NCBI RefSeq assembly: GCF_019890725.1
Contig: NZ_JAINZZ010000007.1
Coordinates: forward strand, 124,001-188,000
Direction of reading: 5' to 3'
DNA length: 64,000 bases
Origin: Actinacidiphila acidipaludis
GTDB lineage: Bacteria > Actinomycetota > Actinomycetes > Streptomycetales > Streptomycetaceae
The position numbers and the translations under genes are program-made. Of the stretch, positions 34,699 to 43,927 are shown piece after piece; the stretch's first letter is position 1, and each line of letters begins with the position of its first letter. Under the pieces are notes generated by a model. The model had not been told where the DNA came from, did no database searches, and worked only from the letters and a program-made list of their open reading frames with translations.

Positions 34699-34722
34699 AG
34701 GACCCCCTCCGGGGTCCTTTTT
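34699..34722 (+). terminator. Intrinsic terminator of the tRNA-Asn pair
   Basis: AGGACCCC pairs perfectly with GGGGTCCT across a CTCC loop and is followed by a run of five T. This is the most classical Rho-independent terminator in the window. Confidence 0.9.
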
Positions 34723-34856
34723 CGTGGGTTTCCCGCTCCTGAGGAACCGGGCGTCCGCGGCCGCGAGTCCACCTGGTGATGTGTGTGTGACCCGTGCGGG
34801 CGACACATCGTATGAGCAGCTATGCTGCGGCAGACGATGCGCGCGGCGCACCGTAC

Positions 34857-34930
34857 GGGGCGGTAGCTCAGCCGGTTAGAGCAGCGGACTCATAATCCGC
34901 CGGTCGTGGGTTCGAGTCCCACCCGCCCCA
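34857..34930 (+). tRNA. tRNA with CAT anticodon, probably tRNA-Ile2
   Basis: The 74-base cloverleaf has acceptor stem GGGGCGG with CCGCCCC, anticodon loop CTCATAA with CAT at 34891-34893, and discriminator A73. The D-arm and anticodon-arm sequence (GAGCAG, CCGGTCGTGGG) resembles bacterial tRNA-Ile(CAT), whose C34 becomes lysidine, more than elongator tRNA-Met. The assignment to Ile is an inference. Confidence 0.8.
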
Positions 34931-35043
34931 CCCTGCACTCCTGTGCGAAGCGTCGGGCGCCACCTCGCCGATGGTCCTCCGAATGGACCGCAGCAAGGCA
35001 GCGCCCTTCGCGCACGGCACCCGGCACGGCCGGGGGCGGCGGT

Positions 35044-35994
35044 TCAGCCGATGACGGGCCCGGTGACGGGCAGCACCACCTGACAGGGCACCGGCCGCGG
35101 ATGCGCCGGATCCAGCGCGTTCAGGACGTCCGTCAGCGCGATCGGGTCGTAGGCGATCTCCAGGTGGTCACTGGCGTCCAGCGGGCACTGGTCCTGCACC
35201 GTGATGTCGGTGACGTTCGGCGCCGCCGGCAGGAAGGCGCTGGTGTACGGGGTGACCACCTCGTCGCCGGTCGTCGTGATGACGGTGTAGCCGACACCGG
35301 GCACCGTCTCGCCGCCCGCGTTGAGCCCGGTCAGGAAGTCCGAGCCGACCTCCTGCTCCACGCACGCCGCGCAGGCCGGCCCGACCAGGAACCGGTTCGC
35401 CGGTTCCAGCAGGCCCAGTTGGCGGGCGAACTCGGTGAGGCCGTCGAGCGTCGTGCCGTTGTTGCTCGGGGACAGCGCCACGAGCCGGTCGGTCCTGGCC
35501 GCGCCGCCCAGGTACTTCAGGTAGTAGCGCGGCATCATGCCGCCCTGGGAGTGGCCGACCAGGTCGACCTTGGAGCTCCCGGTGGCGGCCAGCACCTGGT
35601 CGACGAACGACGACAGCCGGGCCGCGCCCGCCTCGACCGACCCGGTGCCCTGGATCGGCGAACCGGCGGACGGCCCGCCGTAGTCGAAGGCGAAGACGCA
35701 GTAGCCGTTGTCCGCCAGCAGCGGCGAGGCGCCGCCCCAGTTGTCGTTCATGTTCTCGAACGTGCCGTGCACCAGCACCACCGGATAGGGGTGCGCGGCG
35801 CTCGGCCGGCACGACCCGTCGCCGGCGCCCGGCGGCGGGGTCTGCGGCTGCAGGAAGCCGGCCACGAAGCCGCTGCCGAAGTGGTAGTTCACCGGCAGCG
35901 GCCAGGACGCGGCGGACGCGCCCCGGCCGCCGGCGAGGGCGAGGCCGAACGCCGCCACGGCAGCCGCGGCGACGCTGAGAAAGGTCCGTTTCAT
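35044..35994 (-). CDS. Secreted lipase/esterase (alpha/beta hydrolase, Lipase_2 type)
   Basis: The 316-residue secreted esterase has a signal peptide (MKRTFLSVAAAAVAAFGLAL, cleavage near GASAAS). The oxyanion block VVLVHGTFENMNDNW and nucleophile elbow LVGHSQGGMMPRYYLK (Ser about residue 143) are followed by a catalytic Asp region near VITTTGDEVVTPYTS and a late His in DASDHLEIAYDP. Four Cys in the second half may form disulfides. It probably cleaves triglycerides or other esters outside the cell. The ATG is chosen for the signal peptide; GGAG is unusually close, one base away. It is convergent with the tRNA genes and divergent from the PucR-type gene. Confidence 0.87.
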   Translation of the reverse strand: MKRTFLSVAAAAVAAFGLALAGGRGASAASWPLPVNYHFGSGFVAGFLQPQTPPPGAGDGSCRPSAAHPYPVVLVHGTFENMNDNWGGASPLLADNGYCVFAFDYGGPSAGSPIQGTGSVEAGAARLSSFVDQVLAATGSSKVDLVGHSQGGMMPRYYLKYLGGAARTDRLVALSPSNNGTTLDGLTEFARQLGLLEPANRFLVGPACAACVEQEVGSDFLTGLNAGGETVPGVGYTVITTTGDEVVTPYTSAFLPAAPNVTDITVQDQCPLDASDHLEIAYDPIALTDVLNALDPAHPRPVPCQVVLPVTGPVIG

Positions 35995-36268
35995 ACTCCG
36001 GTACCGTCCCTTGCTCGGGAATGGGGGGGGAGAATTCCAGGCAGTGAGTGGCGCGATGCTAGGAACCGCGCACAGGGCGGTCAACGGCGGTCACGGCGCC
36101 GCGGAAAAGCCCGTCGGAAGATGCCAGGAACCGCCTTCCGCGCAATCCGGGAACTGTCACCGGCGGCACAGGAATCCGGCGGACCACCCGGTCCCGGCCT
36201 CGGCGGGACCGGGCGCCGGCACTGCCCCGCCGGTCACGGCGGCGGCGTCAACTCCCCTGTCCCATCTA

Positions 36269-36297
36269 TTGACTCACCAGTAACATCGCCGCATACT
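36269..36297 (+). promoter_or_regulatory. Promoter of the PucR-type regulator
   Basis: TTGACT (36269-36274), an exact 17-bp spacer and CATACT (36292-36297) lie six bases before the GTG start, so the message is probably leaderless. The rest of the divergent 309-bp region back to the lipase gene holds no other feature that I can support. Confidence 0.65.
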
Positions 36298-36303
36298 CGC
36301 GGC

Positions 36304-37515
36304 GTGGAGGGTCCCTGGTCGCGAATGCCGCCGCGATTCGCCGCGGAAGTGAGAAAGGAACGGTCCTCACTCGCGGCGGAGATCATCACCGAGATACGGC
36401 GTCATGTCCCGGATTTCTCCCGGCCGCTCGCCGGGCAATTCGGCGCGGGAATCCAGCAGGGTGTGGAGACCGCGCTGGAGCAATTCGCCGATCTGCTGGA
36501 GGGGACCGGCGAGAGCGCCGCGGGCGAGGAGCGGCTGCGGGTCCACCGGGCGCTGGGTCGCGGTGAGTTCGCCGAGGGCCGCAGCCTCGACGCGCTCCAG
36601 GCCGCCTACCGCGTCGGCGCCCGCGTGGCCTGGCGGCGCTACGCCCGGGTCGCCCGCGGCACCGGTCTGGGCGCCGACCGCATGGTGCTGCTGGCCGAGG
36701 CGATCTTCGCGCACATCGACGAACTGGCCGCCGCGGCCGTCGCCGGATACGCCTCCGCCCGCGCCGACGAGGCCGGCACCTTCGGCCGCCGGCGCCACCG
36801 GCTGCTGGAACTGATGGTCTCCGGAGCCGCGCCTGGGGCCGTCCGCGACGCCGCCGGACCGGCCGACTGGCCGCTGCCCGCGACCGTCGCCTGTGTGGCC
36901 CTGGGTCCGGCCGCCCCGGGCGACGCCCCCCGCGCCCTCACCCTGCGGATGCCCGACCTGGTGCTGGCCGACCTCGACGGGGCGGAGCCGTGCCTGCTCG
37001 TGCCCGAGCCCGCCCTCTATCTGAGGGACGGCCAGGTGCAGCGCGTCATGCAGGGCAGGGGAGCGGTGATCGGCCCCACCGTGCCACCGGACGCGGCCGC
37101 GCACTCGCTGCGCTGGGCGCGGGCGATCCGCGCCTGCCTGCCCGGCCCGCACGAGGCCCGCGCCCCGGTGGACTGCGAACGCTGCCTGCCCGAACTGCTG
37201 CTGCTCGGCGACCCCGCGCTGGTGGAGCTCATCGCCGGCCGCCGGCTCAGCCCGCTCGCCGGCCTCACGCCCAAGCGGGGCGAGCGGCTGGCCGCGACCC
37301 TGCTGGCGTGGCTGCAGACCAACCGCGGCAGCGCACCCGACGTCGCCGCCCGGCTCGGCATCCACCCGCAGACCGCCCGGCAGCGCCTGCACCAGGTGCA
37401 ACGGCTGTTCGGGCCCGCGCTGGCCGATCCGGACGCGCGGTTCGAACTGGAGGTGGCGCTGCGCAGCCGTCTGATGGCCAGTGCCTTCGGAGCGCCGCCG
37501 CGTCTCGGAGTGTGA
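36304..37515 (+). CDS. PucR-type (CdaR-like) transcriptional regulator
   Basis: The 403-residue protein has the actinobacterial architecture of an N-terminal RsbR/GAF-like helical sensor domain (LEGTGESAAGEERLRVHRALGR region) and a C-terminal PucR helix-turn-helix (RLGIHPQTARQRLHQVQRLFG, about residues 357-377). Ligand and targets are unknown. The downstream efe iron operon is 140 bases away in the same direction but has its own iron box, so control of efe is only a possibility. GTG is chosen because of the well-placed promoter; ATG at 36325 is the alternative. The long frame continuing upstream is non-coding. Confidence 0.82.
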   Translation: MEGPWSRMPPRFAAEVRKERSSLAAEIITEIRRHVPDFSRPLAGQFGAGIQQGVETALEQFADLLEGTGESAAGEERLRVHRALGRGEFAEGRSLDALQAAYRVGARVAWRRYARVARGTGLGADRMVLLAEAIFAHIDELAAAAVAGYASARADEAGTFGRRRHRLLELMVSGAAPGAVRDAAGPADWPLPATVACVALGPAAPGDAPRALTLRMPDLVLADLDGAEPCLLVPEPALYLRDGQVQRVMQGRGAVIGPTVPPDAAAHSLRWARAIRACLPGPHEARAPVDCERCLPELLLLGDPALVELIAGRRLSPLAGLTPKRGERLAATLLAWLQTNRGSAPDVAARLGIHPQTARQRLHQVQRLFGPALADPDARFELEVALRSRLMASAFGAPPRLGV

Positions 37516-37569
37516 GATCCGTCCCACCCGCCCGTCCTGCCCGGAATGACCCCGCCGGGGGGATGAAGA

Positions 37570-37588
37570 TTAGGTACGCCTAAGCTAA
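37570..37588. promoter_or_regulatory. Iron box (DmdR1/IdeR type) upstream of efe
   Basis: The 19-bp site TTAGGTACGCCTAAGCTAA matches the actinobacterial iron box consensus TTAGGTTAGGCTAACCTAA at 15 of 19 positions, with both outer arms intact. It is 66 bases upstream of the efeUO start, so iron-loaded DmdR1 is expected to repress the operon. Confidence 0.75.
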
Positions 37589-37654
37589 GTTGTCGCCCGC
37601 AGTGCAACCGCGCACAGCCGACCACCGGGGCGGGCCCGGGGAGGAAGAGAACCC

Positions 37655-39859
37655 ATGTGGGACGACGCGTTTCCGAGCTTCCTGATCGGGCTCAGGGAAG
37701 GCCTTGAGGCGGGACTGATCGTCTCGATCCTCGTCGCCACGCTGGTCCGTGCCGAGGCCAAGTCGCGGCTGCCGCAGGTCTGGACGGGTGTCCTGGCCGC
37801 GACAGCCCTGTCGATGAGCTTCGGCGCCGTCCTCACCTTCACCGCGGCCAACCTCTCCGCGACGGCCCAGGAGGCCTTTGGCGGCACCCTGAGCGTCGTC
37901 GCCGTCGCGTTCGTCACCGCGATGGTCTTCTGGATGCGCCGCTCGGCCCGGCACCTCTCCGGCGAGATCAAGCAGAAGGTCACCGCCGCGCTCGCGATGG
38001 GCGGCGGGATGCTGGTGCTCACCTCCTTCCTCGCCGTCGGCCGCGAGGGCCTGGAGACCGCGCTCTTCCTGTGGACCACCGGGCGGGCCGCGGGCGAGTC
38101 CGCGGGCCCGCTGGCCGGCGCCGCGATCGGGCTGGTCCTCGCGTCGGGCCTGTGCTGGGGCCTGTACAAACGGGTGCTGAAGATCAACCTCACCCGGTTC
38201 TTCACCGTCACCGGCATCGTCCTGATCGTCATCGCCTCCGGAGTCCTCGGCTACGGCCTGCGGGACCTCCAGGAGGGCGGCGTGCTGCCGGGCAACACCG
38301 CGTACGCCTTCGACCTGAGCGCGCACATCGACGCCGGCTCCTGGTACGCGGCGCTGCTGCAGGGCGTCTTCAACCTCCCCCCCGCCATGACCTGGCTGCA
38401 GGTGGCCGCGTACGTCGTCTACCTCGTGACCGTCATGACGCTGTTCGTGCACGGCGTCCGCAAGCCGGCCGCCGCACCGCGGGCGGCAGCTCCCGCGCCC
38501 GCCCCCGCCAAGACTGCGGAGCCCGCAGCCGTCCAAGCTGCGTCCGCGGCGGCGCAGTCCGCGCCCGCCCGGACGGAATCCGCGCCCGCCACGAAGGACC
38601 CCGCCCCGGCCGGGCCCGCCGCGACGGCGCCCGCCCCCGCGGCCCCGTCCGGCACGGACGGTCCGTCGGATCCGTCGGGCGAGCGGCGCGGGCCCTCCCG
38701 GCTCCGGCCCGTCTGGCTGGTGCCCGCCGCGGTCGTGGCGGTGCCCGCCGTCATCGCCGGGCTGGTCGTCGCCTTCAGCGACGCCAAGCCCGCCGCCGGG
38801 CAGACGGTCGCCGTCTCCGAGACGGACTGCGGCAAGGGCTTCAAGGCCCCGCAGCCCGGCCGCCAGACCTTCCAGATGCACAACACCGGCAACAAGGCGT
38901 CCGAGGTCTACCTCATCGACCCGGCGAGCAACGCCGTGTACGGCGAGATCGAGGGACTGGCCCCCGGCACCACCCGGGACCTGGTCGCCACCGTCGGCAG
39001 CGGCGAGTACGCCTGGCGCTGCGTGCCCACCGGCGGCAAGGCCGTCACCTCGGCGTCGGTGCGGGTCAGCGGCGGCGGCTCGGCCAAGGCCGTGCTGCCC
39101 CTCGCCGAGTCCGAACTCCAGGCGCCGCTGACCGCGTACAAGGCCTACGTCGACGCCGGGCTCGCCAAGCTGCAGCCGCAGACCGCGAAGCTGCAGGCGG
39201 ACCTGAGGGCCGGCGACCTGAACGCGGCCCGCGCCGACTGGCTGACCGCGCACCTGACCTACTCCTCGCTCGGCGCGGCCTACGGCACCTTCGCCGACTT
39301 CGACGCGAAGATCAACGGCCGCAAGGACGGACTGCCCGGCGGCGTGGACGACCCGGCCTTCACCGGCTTCCACCGGATCGAGTACGGGCTGTGGCACCAG
39401 CGGTCCGCGTCGTCGCTGCTGCCCTACGCGGACCGCCTGGCGTCCGACGTGACGGGGTTGCGCACGGCGTTCCCCACCCAGGACTTCGACCCCTCGGACC
39501 TGCCGCTGCGCACCCACGAGATCCTGGAGAACACGCTGCAGTTCGAGCTGACCGGCGACACCGACCAGGGCAGCGGCACCAACCTGGCGACCGCCGACGC
39601 CAACCTGGCCGGCACCCGGGAACTGCTGGGCGTGCTGCGGCCGCTGATCGTCCGCCGCGCCCCCCAGCAGCTCGCCGTCATCGACGCCGACATCGCGCGT
39701 CTGCAGGGCCTGCTGGACGCCGCGCACCACGGCGCCGCCTGGACGCCGGTCGGCCGGCTCGACGCCGCGGCGCGCCAGAAGATCGACGGCGCGACCGGTC
39801 AGCTCCTGGAGGACCTGGCCCCGGTCCCGGACCTGCTCGAGATCCGGAAGTCCGCCTGA
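37655..39859 (+). CDS. efeUO: Iron uptake fusion protein: EfeU permease plus EfeO
   Basis: The 734-residue protein joins two parts that are usually separate. Residues 1-270 are an FTR1/EfeU iron permease with seven membrane helices and two iron-binding R-E-x-x-E motifs (REGLE at 14-18 and 130-134). An Ala/Pro-rich linker of about 80 residues and an extra membrane helix ([21 protein letters not shown]) follow. Then come an EfeO cupredoxin domain and an imelysin-like M75 domain with the H-x-x-E metal motif (FHRIEYGLW, near residue 573). EfeO captures iron outside the membrane and EfeU imports it. The fusion tethers EfeO to the permease. The stop overlaps an ATG in frame with efeB. Confidence 0.9.
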   Translation: MWDDAFPSFLIGLREGLEAGLIVSILVATLVRAEAKSRLPQVWTGVLAATALSMSFGAVLTFTAANLSATAQEAFGGTLSVVAVAFVTAMVFWMRRSARHLSGEIKQKVTAALAMGGGMLVLTSFLAVGREGLETALFLWTTGRAAGESAGPLAGAAIGLVLASGLCWGLYKRVLKINLTRFFTVTGIVLIVIASGVLGYGLRDLQEGGVLPGNTAYAFDLSAHIDAGSWYAALLQGVFNLPPAMTWLQVAAYVVYLVTVMTLFVHGVRKPAAAPRAAAPAPAPAKTAEPAAVQAASAAAQSAPARTESAPATKDPAPAGPAATAPAPAAPSGTDGPSDPSGERRGPSRLRPVWLVPAAVVAVPAVIAGLVVAFSDAKPAAGQTVAVSETDCGKGFKAPQPGRQTFQMHNTGNKASEVYLIDPASNAVYGEIEGLAPGTTRDLVATVGSGEYAWRCVPTGGKAVTSASVRVSGGGSAKAVLPLAESELQAPLTAYKAYVDAGLAKLQPQTAKLQADLRAGDLNAARADWLTAHLTYSSLGAAYGTFADFDAKINGRKDGLPGGVDDPAFTGFHRIEYGLWHQRSASSLLPYADRLASDVTGLRTAFPTQDFDPSDLPLRTHEILENTLQFELTGDTDQGSGTNLATADANLAGTRELLGVLRPLIVRRAPQQLAVIDADIARLQGLLDAAHHGAAWTPVGRLDAAARQKIDGATGQLLEDLAPVPDLLEIRKSA

Positions 39860-39900
39860 TGGGCGCCCACGTCCCCGATGCCGCCGGTCCGCAGCGCCCG

Positions 39901-39936
39901 GACCGCCCGCACCGCCCCGACCGCCCGCACCGCACC
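39901..39936. repeat. 18-bp tandem repeat between efeUO and efeB
   Basis: There are two units, GACCGCCCGCACCGCCCC and GACCGCCCGCACCGCACC, differing at one base. If translation starts at the upstream ATG, they encode the [10 protein letters not shown] repeat in an N-terminal extension of EfeB. Confidence 0.8.
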
Positions 39937-39960
39937 CCGCACTCCGAAGGGAACCCGCCG

Positions 39961-41268
39961 ATGTCCGCCGACTCCCCCCGTCCCGAGGGCCACGAGGGAC
40001 TCCAGGGCACCTGCCCGATGGGCGCAGGACGCCGGTCCTTCGTGAAGACCGCGCTCGGCGCCGGCGCGGGAGCCGCCGCACTCGCCGGCGGCGGCTTCGC
40101 CCTGACCTCGGCGGCCGGCGGCAGCACCGCGCACGCCTCGGACTCCGCCGAGCCGGGCCGGGCCCCCGCCGTGCCCTTCCACGGCGCGCACCAGGCGGGC
40201 ATCACCACCCCGGCGCCTTCCGCGGCCACCTTCGTGTCGCTGAACGTCGTCGCCGACACCAAGGCCGAACTCGCCGACCTGCTGAGGACCATCACCGAGC
40301 GGGCCCGCTTCCTGACGGCCGGCGGCACCCCCGTCGACCTCGGCGTCGGCGCCCCGCCGTCGGACAACGGCATCCTCGGCCCGACGGTGCCCGCCGACGC
40401 GCTCACCGTCACCGTCGGCGTCGGCGCGTCGCTCTTCGACGACCGGTACGGGCTGGCCGCCGCCAAGCCGCGCCGGCTGGCGCCGATGCGGGTCTTCCCC
40501 AACGACAACCTCCAGGACGCGCAGTGCCACGGCGACCTGTCCCTGCAGATCTGCGGGGGCAGCACCGACACCGTGCTGCACGCGCTGCGCGACATCGCCC
40601 GGCACACGCGCGGCGGGATGCAGATCAAGTGGCGCGTCGACGGCTTCCAGAACGCGCCGCGCCCGGCCGGCGCGCAGCGCAACCTGCTCGGCTTCAAGGA
40701 CGGCATCGTCAACCCCGACGTGTCCTCCTCGCGGGAGATGGACCGGCTGGTGTGGGTCACCGACAGCCTCGGGGAGCCCTCCTGGGCCACCGGCGGCAGC
40801 TACCAGGTGATCCGGGTCATCCGCATGCTCGTGGAGTTCTGGGACCGCGTCTCGCTGACCGAGCAGGAGAAGATGTTCGGCCGCCGCAAGGACACCGGCG
40901 CCCCGCTGGACGGCGCCAAGGAGACCGACGCCCCGAACTACGCCAAGGACCCGCAGGGCAACGCGATCCCGCTGGACGCCCACATCCGGATGGCGAACCC
41001 GCGGACCGCGAAGACCGAGGACTCCCGCATCCTGCGCCGCGGCTTCAACTTCGACCGCGGCATCGACGACGTCGGCAACCTCGACATGGGCCTGGTGTTC
41101 TGCTGCTACCAGCAGGACGTGGTGCGGCAGTTCGAGGCGACCCAGACCCGGCTGATCGACGAACCGCTCGTCGACTACATCTCCCCGGTCGGCGGCGGCT
41201 ACTTCTTCGTCCTGCCGGGCGTGCGCGACGCGCGCGACTGGCTCGGACGGAGCCTGCTCTCCGCCTAG
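39961..41268 (+). CDS. efeB: Deferrochelatase/peroxidase EfeB (DyP-type)
   Basis: The 435-residue dye-decolorising-type haem peroxidase oxidises Fe2+ or removes iron from haem for uptake by EfeUO. A Tat signal ([13 protein letters not shown] followed by an Ala/Gly-rich core) exports it folded. The family's distal motif GFKDGIVNP and the proximal haem His in [10 protein letters not shown] are present. AAGGGA precedes the chosen ATG. An in-frame ATG at 39859 overlapping the efeUO stop (TGATG) would add 34 residues with a His/Arg/Pro repeat and place the twin Arg near residue 58. The gene completes the efe operon under the iron box. Confidence 0.92.
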   Translation: MSADSPRPEGHEGLQGTCPMGAGRRSFVKTALGAGAGAAALAGGGFALTSAAGGSTAHASDSAEPGRAPAVPFHGAHQAGITTPAPSAATFVSLNVVADTKAELADLLRTITERARFLTAGGTPVDLGVGAPPSDNGILGPTVPADALTVTVGVGASLFDDRYGLAAAKPRRLAPMRVFPNDNLQDAQCHGDLSLQICGGSTDTVLHALRDIARHTRGGMQIKWRVDGFQNAPRPAGAQRNLLGFKDGIVNPDVSSSREMDRLVWVTDSLGEPSWATGGSYQVIRVIRMLVEFWDRVSLTEQEKMFGRRKDTGAPLDGAKETDAPNYAKDPQGNAIPLDAHIRMANPRTAKTEDSRILRRGFNFDRGIDDVGNLDMGLVFCCYQQDVVRQFEATQTRLIDEPLVDYISPVGGGYFFVLPGVRDARDWLGRSLLSA

Positions 41269-41428
41269 GGCCTGCCCGGGACCGCCTGCAGGAACGGCGG
41301 GTGACGGAACCTCCGAAACGGTCTCTACCTGCAAGAACCCGGACTCCGGGCGTTTGCGGGCAAAGCCGTGGGAAGCGGGGTGCGGGGGTTCCGTTCCGCC
41401 ACAGCGGTCCCATAGGGTCCCTTCCGCC

Positions 41429-42082
41429 ATGGATTACTGCTACGCGTGCCGTCGCCACCTCAACGGCGCGTACTCCTGCCCGGGATGCGGCACCCCCGCC
41501 GACCGGCTCACGCTGCCCCCGGTCGCCGACACCGCGACCCTGCCACCCGTCCGTGACGACGACGAGACCGAGCCGTTCGGCGGCCGCGCCGCCCGGCGGG
41601 CCGAACGGCGGCGCGGCGCCACCCGCGGCACCCGGCTCGGAGGCCGGCGCGCGGCCGTCTACGGAGTGGGCGCGGTCGCGGTGGTCGGCGCTCTGGCCAT
41701 GTTCTCGATGGCCGCGCTCTCCGGCGGTTCGGGGGGCGCCGGAAGCCCCGGCACCGGCATCAGCCCGATGCTGCCCGGCGCCGCCAGCGGGAACGCCTCG
41801 CCCGACGACGCGGGTCTGTTCCCCTCGTCACCCGGCACGTCGCCGGGGCACCGCACGACGGCGCCGACGTCGTCCTCCGCGTCGCCGACCGGGTCCAAGA
41901 GCGCCACGCCCACCACGAGCGCGCCGCACACCACCGCTCCGCCGACCGGGTCCGAGAGTGCTCCGCCGCCCACCACCCCGGCCACCGGCAGTCCGACGCC
42001 GAGCCCGACCAAGACGCATCCCGGCGGCAAGCCGACGCCGACCAGGACACCCTGCAAGCGGGTGCTGTGGTGGTGCCAGTAG
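41429..42082 (+). CDS. Zinc-ribbon membrane protein of unknown function
   Basis: The 217-residue protein has an N-terminal zinc ribbon with two Cys pairs (MDYCYACRRHLNGAYSCPGCG: C-x2-C ... C-x2-C). A charged Arg-rich stretch, one membrane helix (VYGVGAVAVVGALAMFSMAA, about residues 80-98) and a 110-residue Ser/Thr/Pro-rich extracellular tail follow; the tail ends with CKRVLWWCQ, where two Cys may form a loop. Similar zinc-ribbon/TM/Pro-rich proteins occur in Streptomyces, but I know of no function. TAGGGT lies ten bases before the ATG. The ribbon-inside, tail-outside arrangement suggests a sensor or scaffold; that is a guess. Confidence 0.75.
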   Translation: MDYCYACRRHLNGAYSCPGCGTPADRLTLPPVADTATLPPVRDDDETEPFGGRAARRAERRRGATRGTRLGGRRAAVYGVGAVAVVGALAMFSMAALSGGSGGAGSPGTGISPMLPGAASGNASPDDAGLFPSSPGTSPGHRTTAPTSSSASPTGSKSATPTTSAPHTTAPPTGSESAPPPTTPATGSPTPSPTKTHPGGKPTPTRTPCKRVLWWCQ

Positions 42083-42126
42083 GACCGGGCGTGCCGCAGC
42101 TTCTGACGGCTGTATCCGGCCGGTGA

Positions 42127-42141
42127 GCGGGCAGGGCCCGC
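42127..42141. terminator. Small hairpin between convergent genes
   Basis: GCGGGC-AGG-GCCCGC is a perfect six-base-pair stem between the zinc-ribbon gene and the MarR gene. There is no T run. Confidence 0.4.
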
Positions 42142-42171
42142 CGGTTGAACGCCCAGGGCTCCGCCGGGATG

Positions 42172-42660
42172 TCAGCCGGCCGGGCGCGCGTCCCGCTGAG
42201 AGCCCGTGTTCGGGTCCGCGGTGAGCGCTCCCGCCGCCTCCTCGCCCAGCATCCGCTGGAGCAGGTCCCGCAGGGTCGTGCGCTCGGCGACGGAGAGCGC
42301 GCCGAGCGGCTCGCGGGCGAAGTCCAGCGAGGAGCGCAGGCGTTCCGCGGTGTCCCGTCCCCGGTCCGTGGCGGCGGCCAGCTTGACCCGTCGGTCGGCG
42401 GGGTCCGCGCGCCGCTCGGCGAGCCCCTGCGCCTCCAGGCGGTCGACGATGCCCGTGACGTTGGACGGCTCGCACTTCAGCCGCTGGGCGATCTGCCGCA
42501 TGGGCATCGGCCCGGTGGACAGCAGCGCCAGCACGCGGGCCTGCGCGCCCGTCAGACGGTGCTCGGCGGCGGCCGCGTCGTACTCCTGGTAGTAGCGCGC
42601 CACGATCGTGCCGATCAGGTCGACGACCTCGGCTGTCAGGGGGTCCATGCGGCGTGTCAT
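42172..42660 (-). CDS. MarR-family transcriptional regulator
   Basis: The 162-residue winged-helix regulator has the recognition region MRQIAQRLKCEPSNVTGIVDRLEAQGL and the wing DRRVKLAAATDRG. Its single Cys sits in the recognition helix region. The N-terminal Cys that defines peroxide-sensing OhrR is absent, so although an ohr gene lies 1.3 kb away it should not be called OhrR. It is divergent from an NADP-dependent oxidoreductase gene, which it probably represses with itself. ATG at 42660 is chosen; ATG at 42645 would remove five residues. The ligand may be a quinone or phenolic compound, an inference from the neighbour. Confidence 0.87.
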   Translation of the reverse strand: MTRRMDPLTAEVVDLIGTIVARYYQEYDAAAAEHRLTGAQARVLALLSTGPMPMRQIAQRLKCEPSNVTGIVDRLEAQGLAERRADPADRRVKLAAATDRGRDTAERLRSSLDFAREPLGALSVAERTTLRDLLQRMLGEEAAGALTADPNTGSQRDARPAG

Positions 42661-42680
42661 GGGTCCAGGATATCCATGTG

Positions 42681-42702
42681 CTTGACAAGCTGAAACATCA
42701 AG
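42681..42702. promoter_or_regulatory. Candidate MarR operator in the divergent region
   Basis: CTTGACAAG is a nine-base palindrome, and its first half pairs again with TCAAG 12 bases on (42698-42702). It is 21 bases upstream of the marR start. The surrounding AT-rich stretch, including TTAATTAA at 42711-42718, is unusual for this genome and is the likely promoter core for both directions. Confidence 0.45.
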
Positions 42703-42836
42703 GTCCAAAGTTAATTAAGAACCTCAATCTTTGTCGTGGTGAACTGCCTCGCCGGGGTCGTCGTACCCCGTCCCATGCCGGGCGGCGGGGCGGCCCGGGC
42801 GGAGGCGGGACGCCGTGGCGGAAGGAGTCCCGTCCC

Positions 42837-43844
42837 ATGCCCACGAGCCGCGAATGGCACCTGGTCGCCCGTCCCCAGGGCTGGCCGGAGCCCGCAGACT
42901 TCGCCCTGGTCGAGACCGAGGTGCCCGAGCCGGGCCCGGGTCAGATCCTGGTCCGCAACAGCTTCCTGTCGGTGGATCCTTATATGCGCGGCCGCATGAA
43001 CGATGTGAAGTCCTACGCGCCGCCGTACGAGCTGGGCAAGCCGATGCTCGGCGGCGCGGTGGGCCGGGTGGTGGCCTCCGCCGCAGACGGGATCGCGGTC
43101 GGCGACCACGTCCTGCACGGGCTCGCCTGGCGCGAGTACGCGCTGCTGGACGCCGCCCACGCGGTCGTGGTGGACCCGGAGGCCGCCCCGCTGCCGGCCT
43201 ACCTCGGCGTGCTCGGCATGACCGGCCTGACCGCCTACGCGGGACTGCTGCGGGTGGCGCGCTTCGCCGAGGGCGAGACGGTGTTCGTCTCCGGCGCCGC
43301 CGGGGCGGTCGGCAGCCAGGTGGGGCAGATCGCCCGGCTGAAGGGCGCCGCGCGCGTCGTCGGCAGCGCCGGCTCCGACGAGAAGGCCGCCCTGCTGGTC
43401 GACGAGTACGGCTTCGACGCCGCCTTCAACTACAAGAAGGCCCCGGTCGCCGAGCAGTTGCGCGCGGCGGCGCCGGACGGCATCGACGTGTACTTCGACA
43501 ACGTCGGGGGCGAGCACCTGGAGGCGGCCATCGGCGCGCTGCGGGTGCACGGGCGGGCCGCGCTGTGCGGGGCCATCGCGCAGTACAACGCCACCGAGCC
43601 GCCGCCCGGGCCGCGCAACCTCGGCCTGCTCATCGGCAAGCGGCTCACCCTCGCCGGCTTCCTGGTCACCGACCACCAGGACCTGCAGCCGGAGTTCGTC
43701 CGCGAGGTGGGCGGCTGGCTGCGGGAGGGCAGGCTGCGCTACCGCGAGACCGTGGTCACGGGAATCGAGCACACGCTGGACGCGTTCCTGGGACTGCTGC
43801 GCGGTGAGAACACCGGGAAGATGGTCGTCGCCCTCCCGGAGTGA
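42837..43844 (+). CDS. NADP-dependent oxidoreductase (medium-chain, CurA/PTGR-like)
   Basis: The 335-residue zinc-independent medium-chain reductase belongs to the leukotriene B4 dehydrogenase/CurA group, which reduces C=C bonds of enones. Family markers are FLSVDPYMRGRMND near the N-terminus, the nucleotide loop VFVSGAAGAVGSQVGQIA (about residues 143-160), YFDNVGGEHLEAA and the CGAIAQYN block. The ATG follows GAAGGAG by nine bases. It is divergent from marR and in line with ohr, separated by a strong hairpin, which suggests an electrophile/peroxide stress cluster. The substrate is unknown. Confidence 0.88.
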   Translation: MPTSREWHLVARPQGWPEPADFALVETEVPEPGPGQILVRNSFLSVDPYMRGRMNDVKSYAPPYELGKPMLGGAVGRVVASAADGIAVGDHVLHGLAWREYALLDAAHAVVVDPEAAPLPAYLGVLGMTGLTAYAGLLRVARFAEGETVFVSGAAGAVGSQVGQIARLKGAARVVGSAGSDEKAALLVDEYGFDAAFNYKKAPVAEQLRAAAPDGIDVYFDNVGGEHLEAAIGALRVHGRAALCGAIAQYNATEPPPGPRNLGLLIGKRLTLAGFLVTDHQDLQPEFVREVGGWLREGRLRYRETVVTGIEHTLDAFLGLLRGENTGKMVVALPE

Positions 43845-43851
43845 CGGCCGT

Positions 43852-43873
43852 GCGGGGCCGGCGCCGGCCCCGC
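43852..43873 (+). terminator. Palindromic hairpin between oxidoreductase gene and ohr
   Basis: The 22-bp perfect palindrome (GCGGGGCCGGC with GCCGGCCCCGC), followed by GTTTC, is placed seven bases after the oxidoreductase stop. It probably uncouples ohr from the upstream gene. Confidence 0.7.
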
Positions 43874-43927
43874 GTTTCAACAAGATGTCGCACGCGCGAC
43901 GTTCACGTCCCTCAGGAGGACCTGCTC

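Noticed and set aside
34538-36000. Possible integrative element at the tRNA genes
   Set aside because: No integrase, no repeat of a tRNA 3' end nearby, and ordinary genes on both sides.
42172-42660. MarR protein as OhrR
   Set aside because: The conserved N-terminal peroxide-sensing cysteine is absent.
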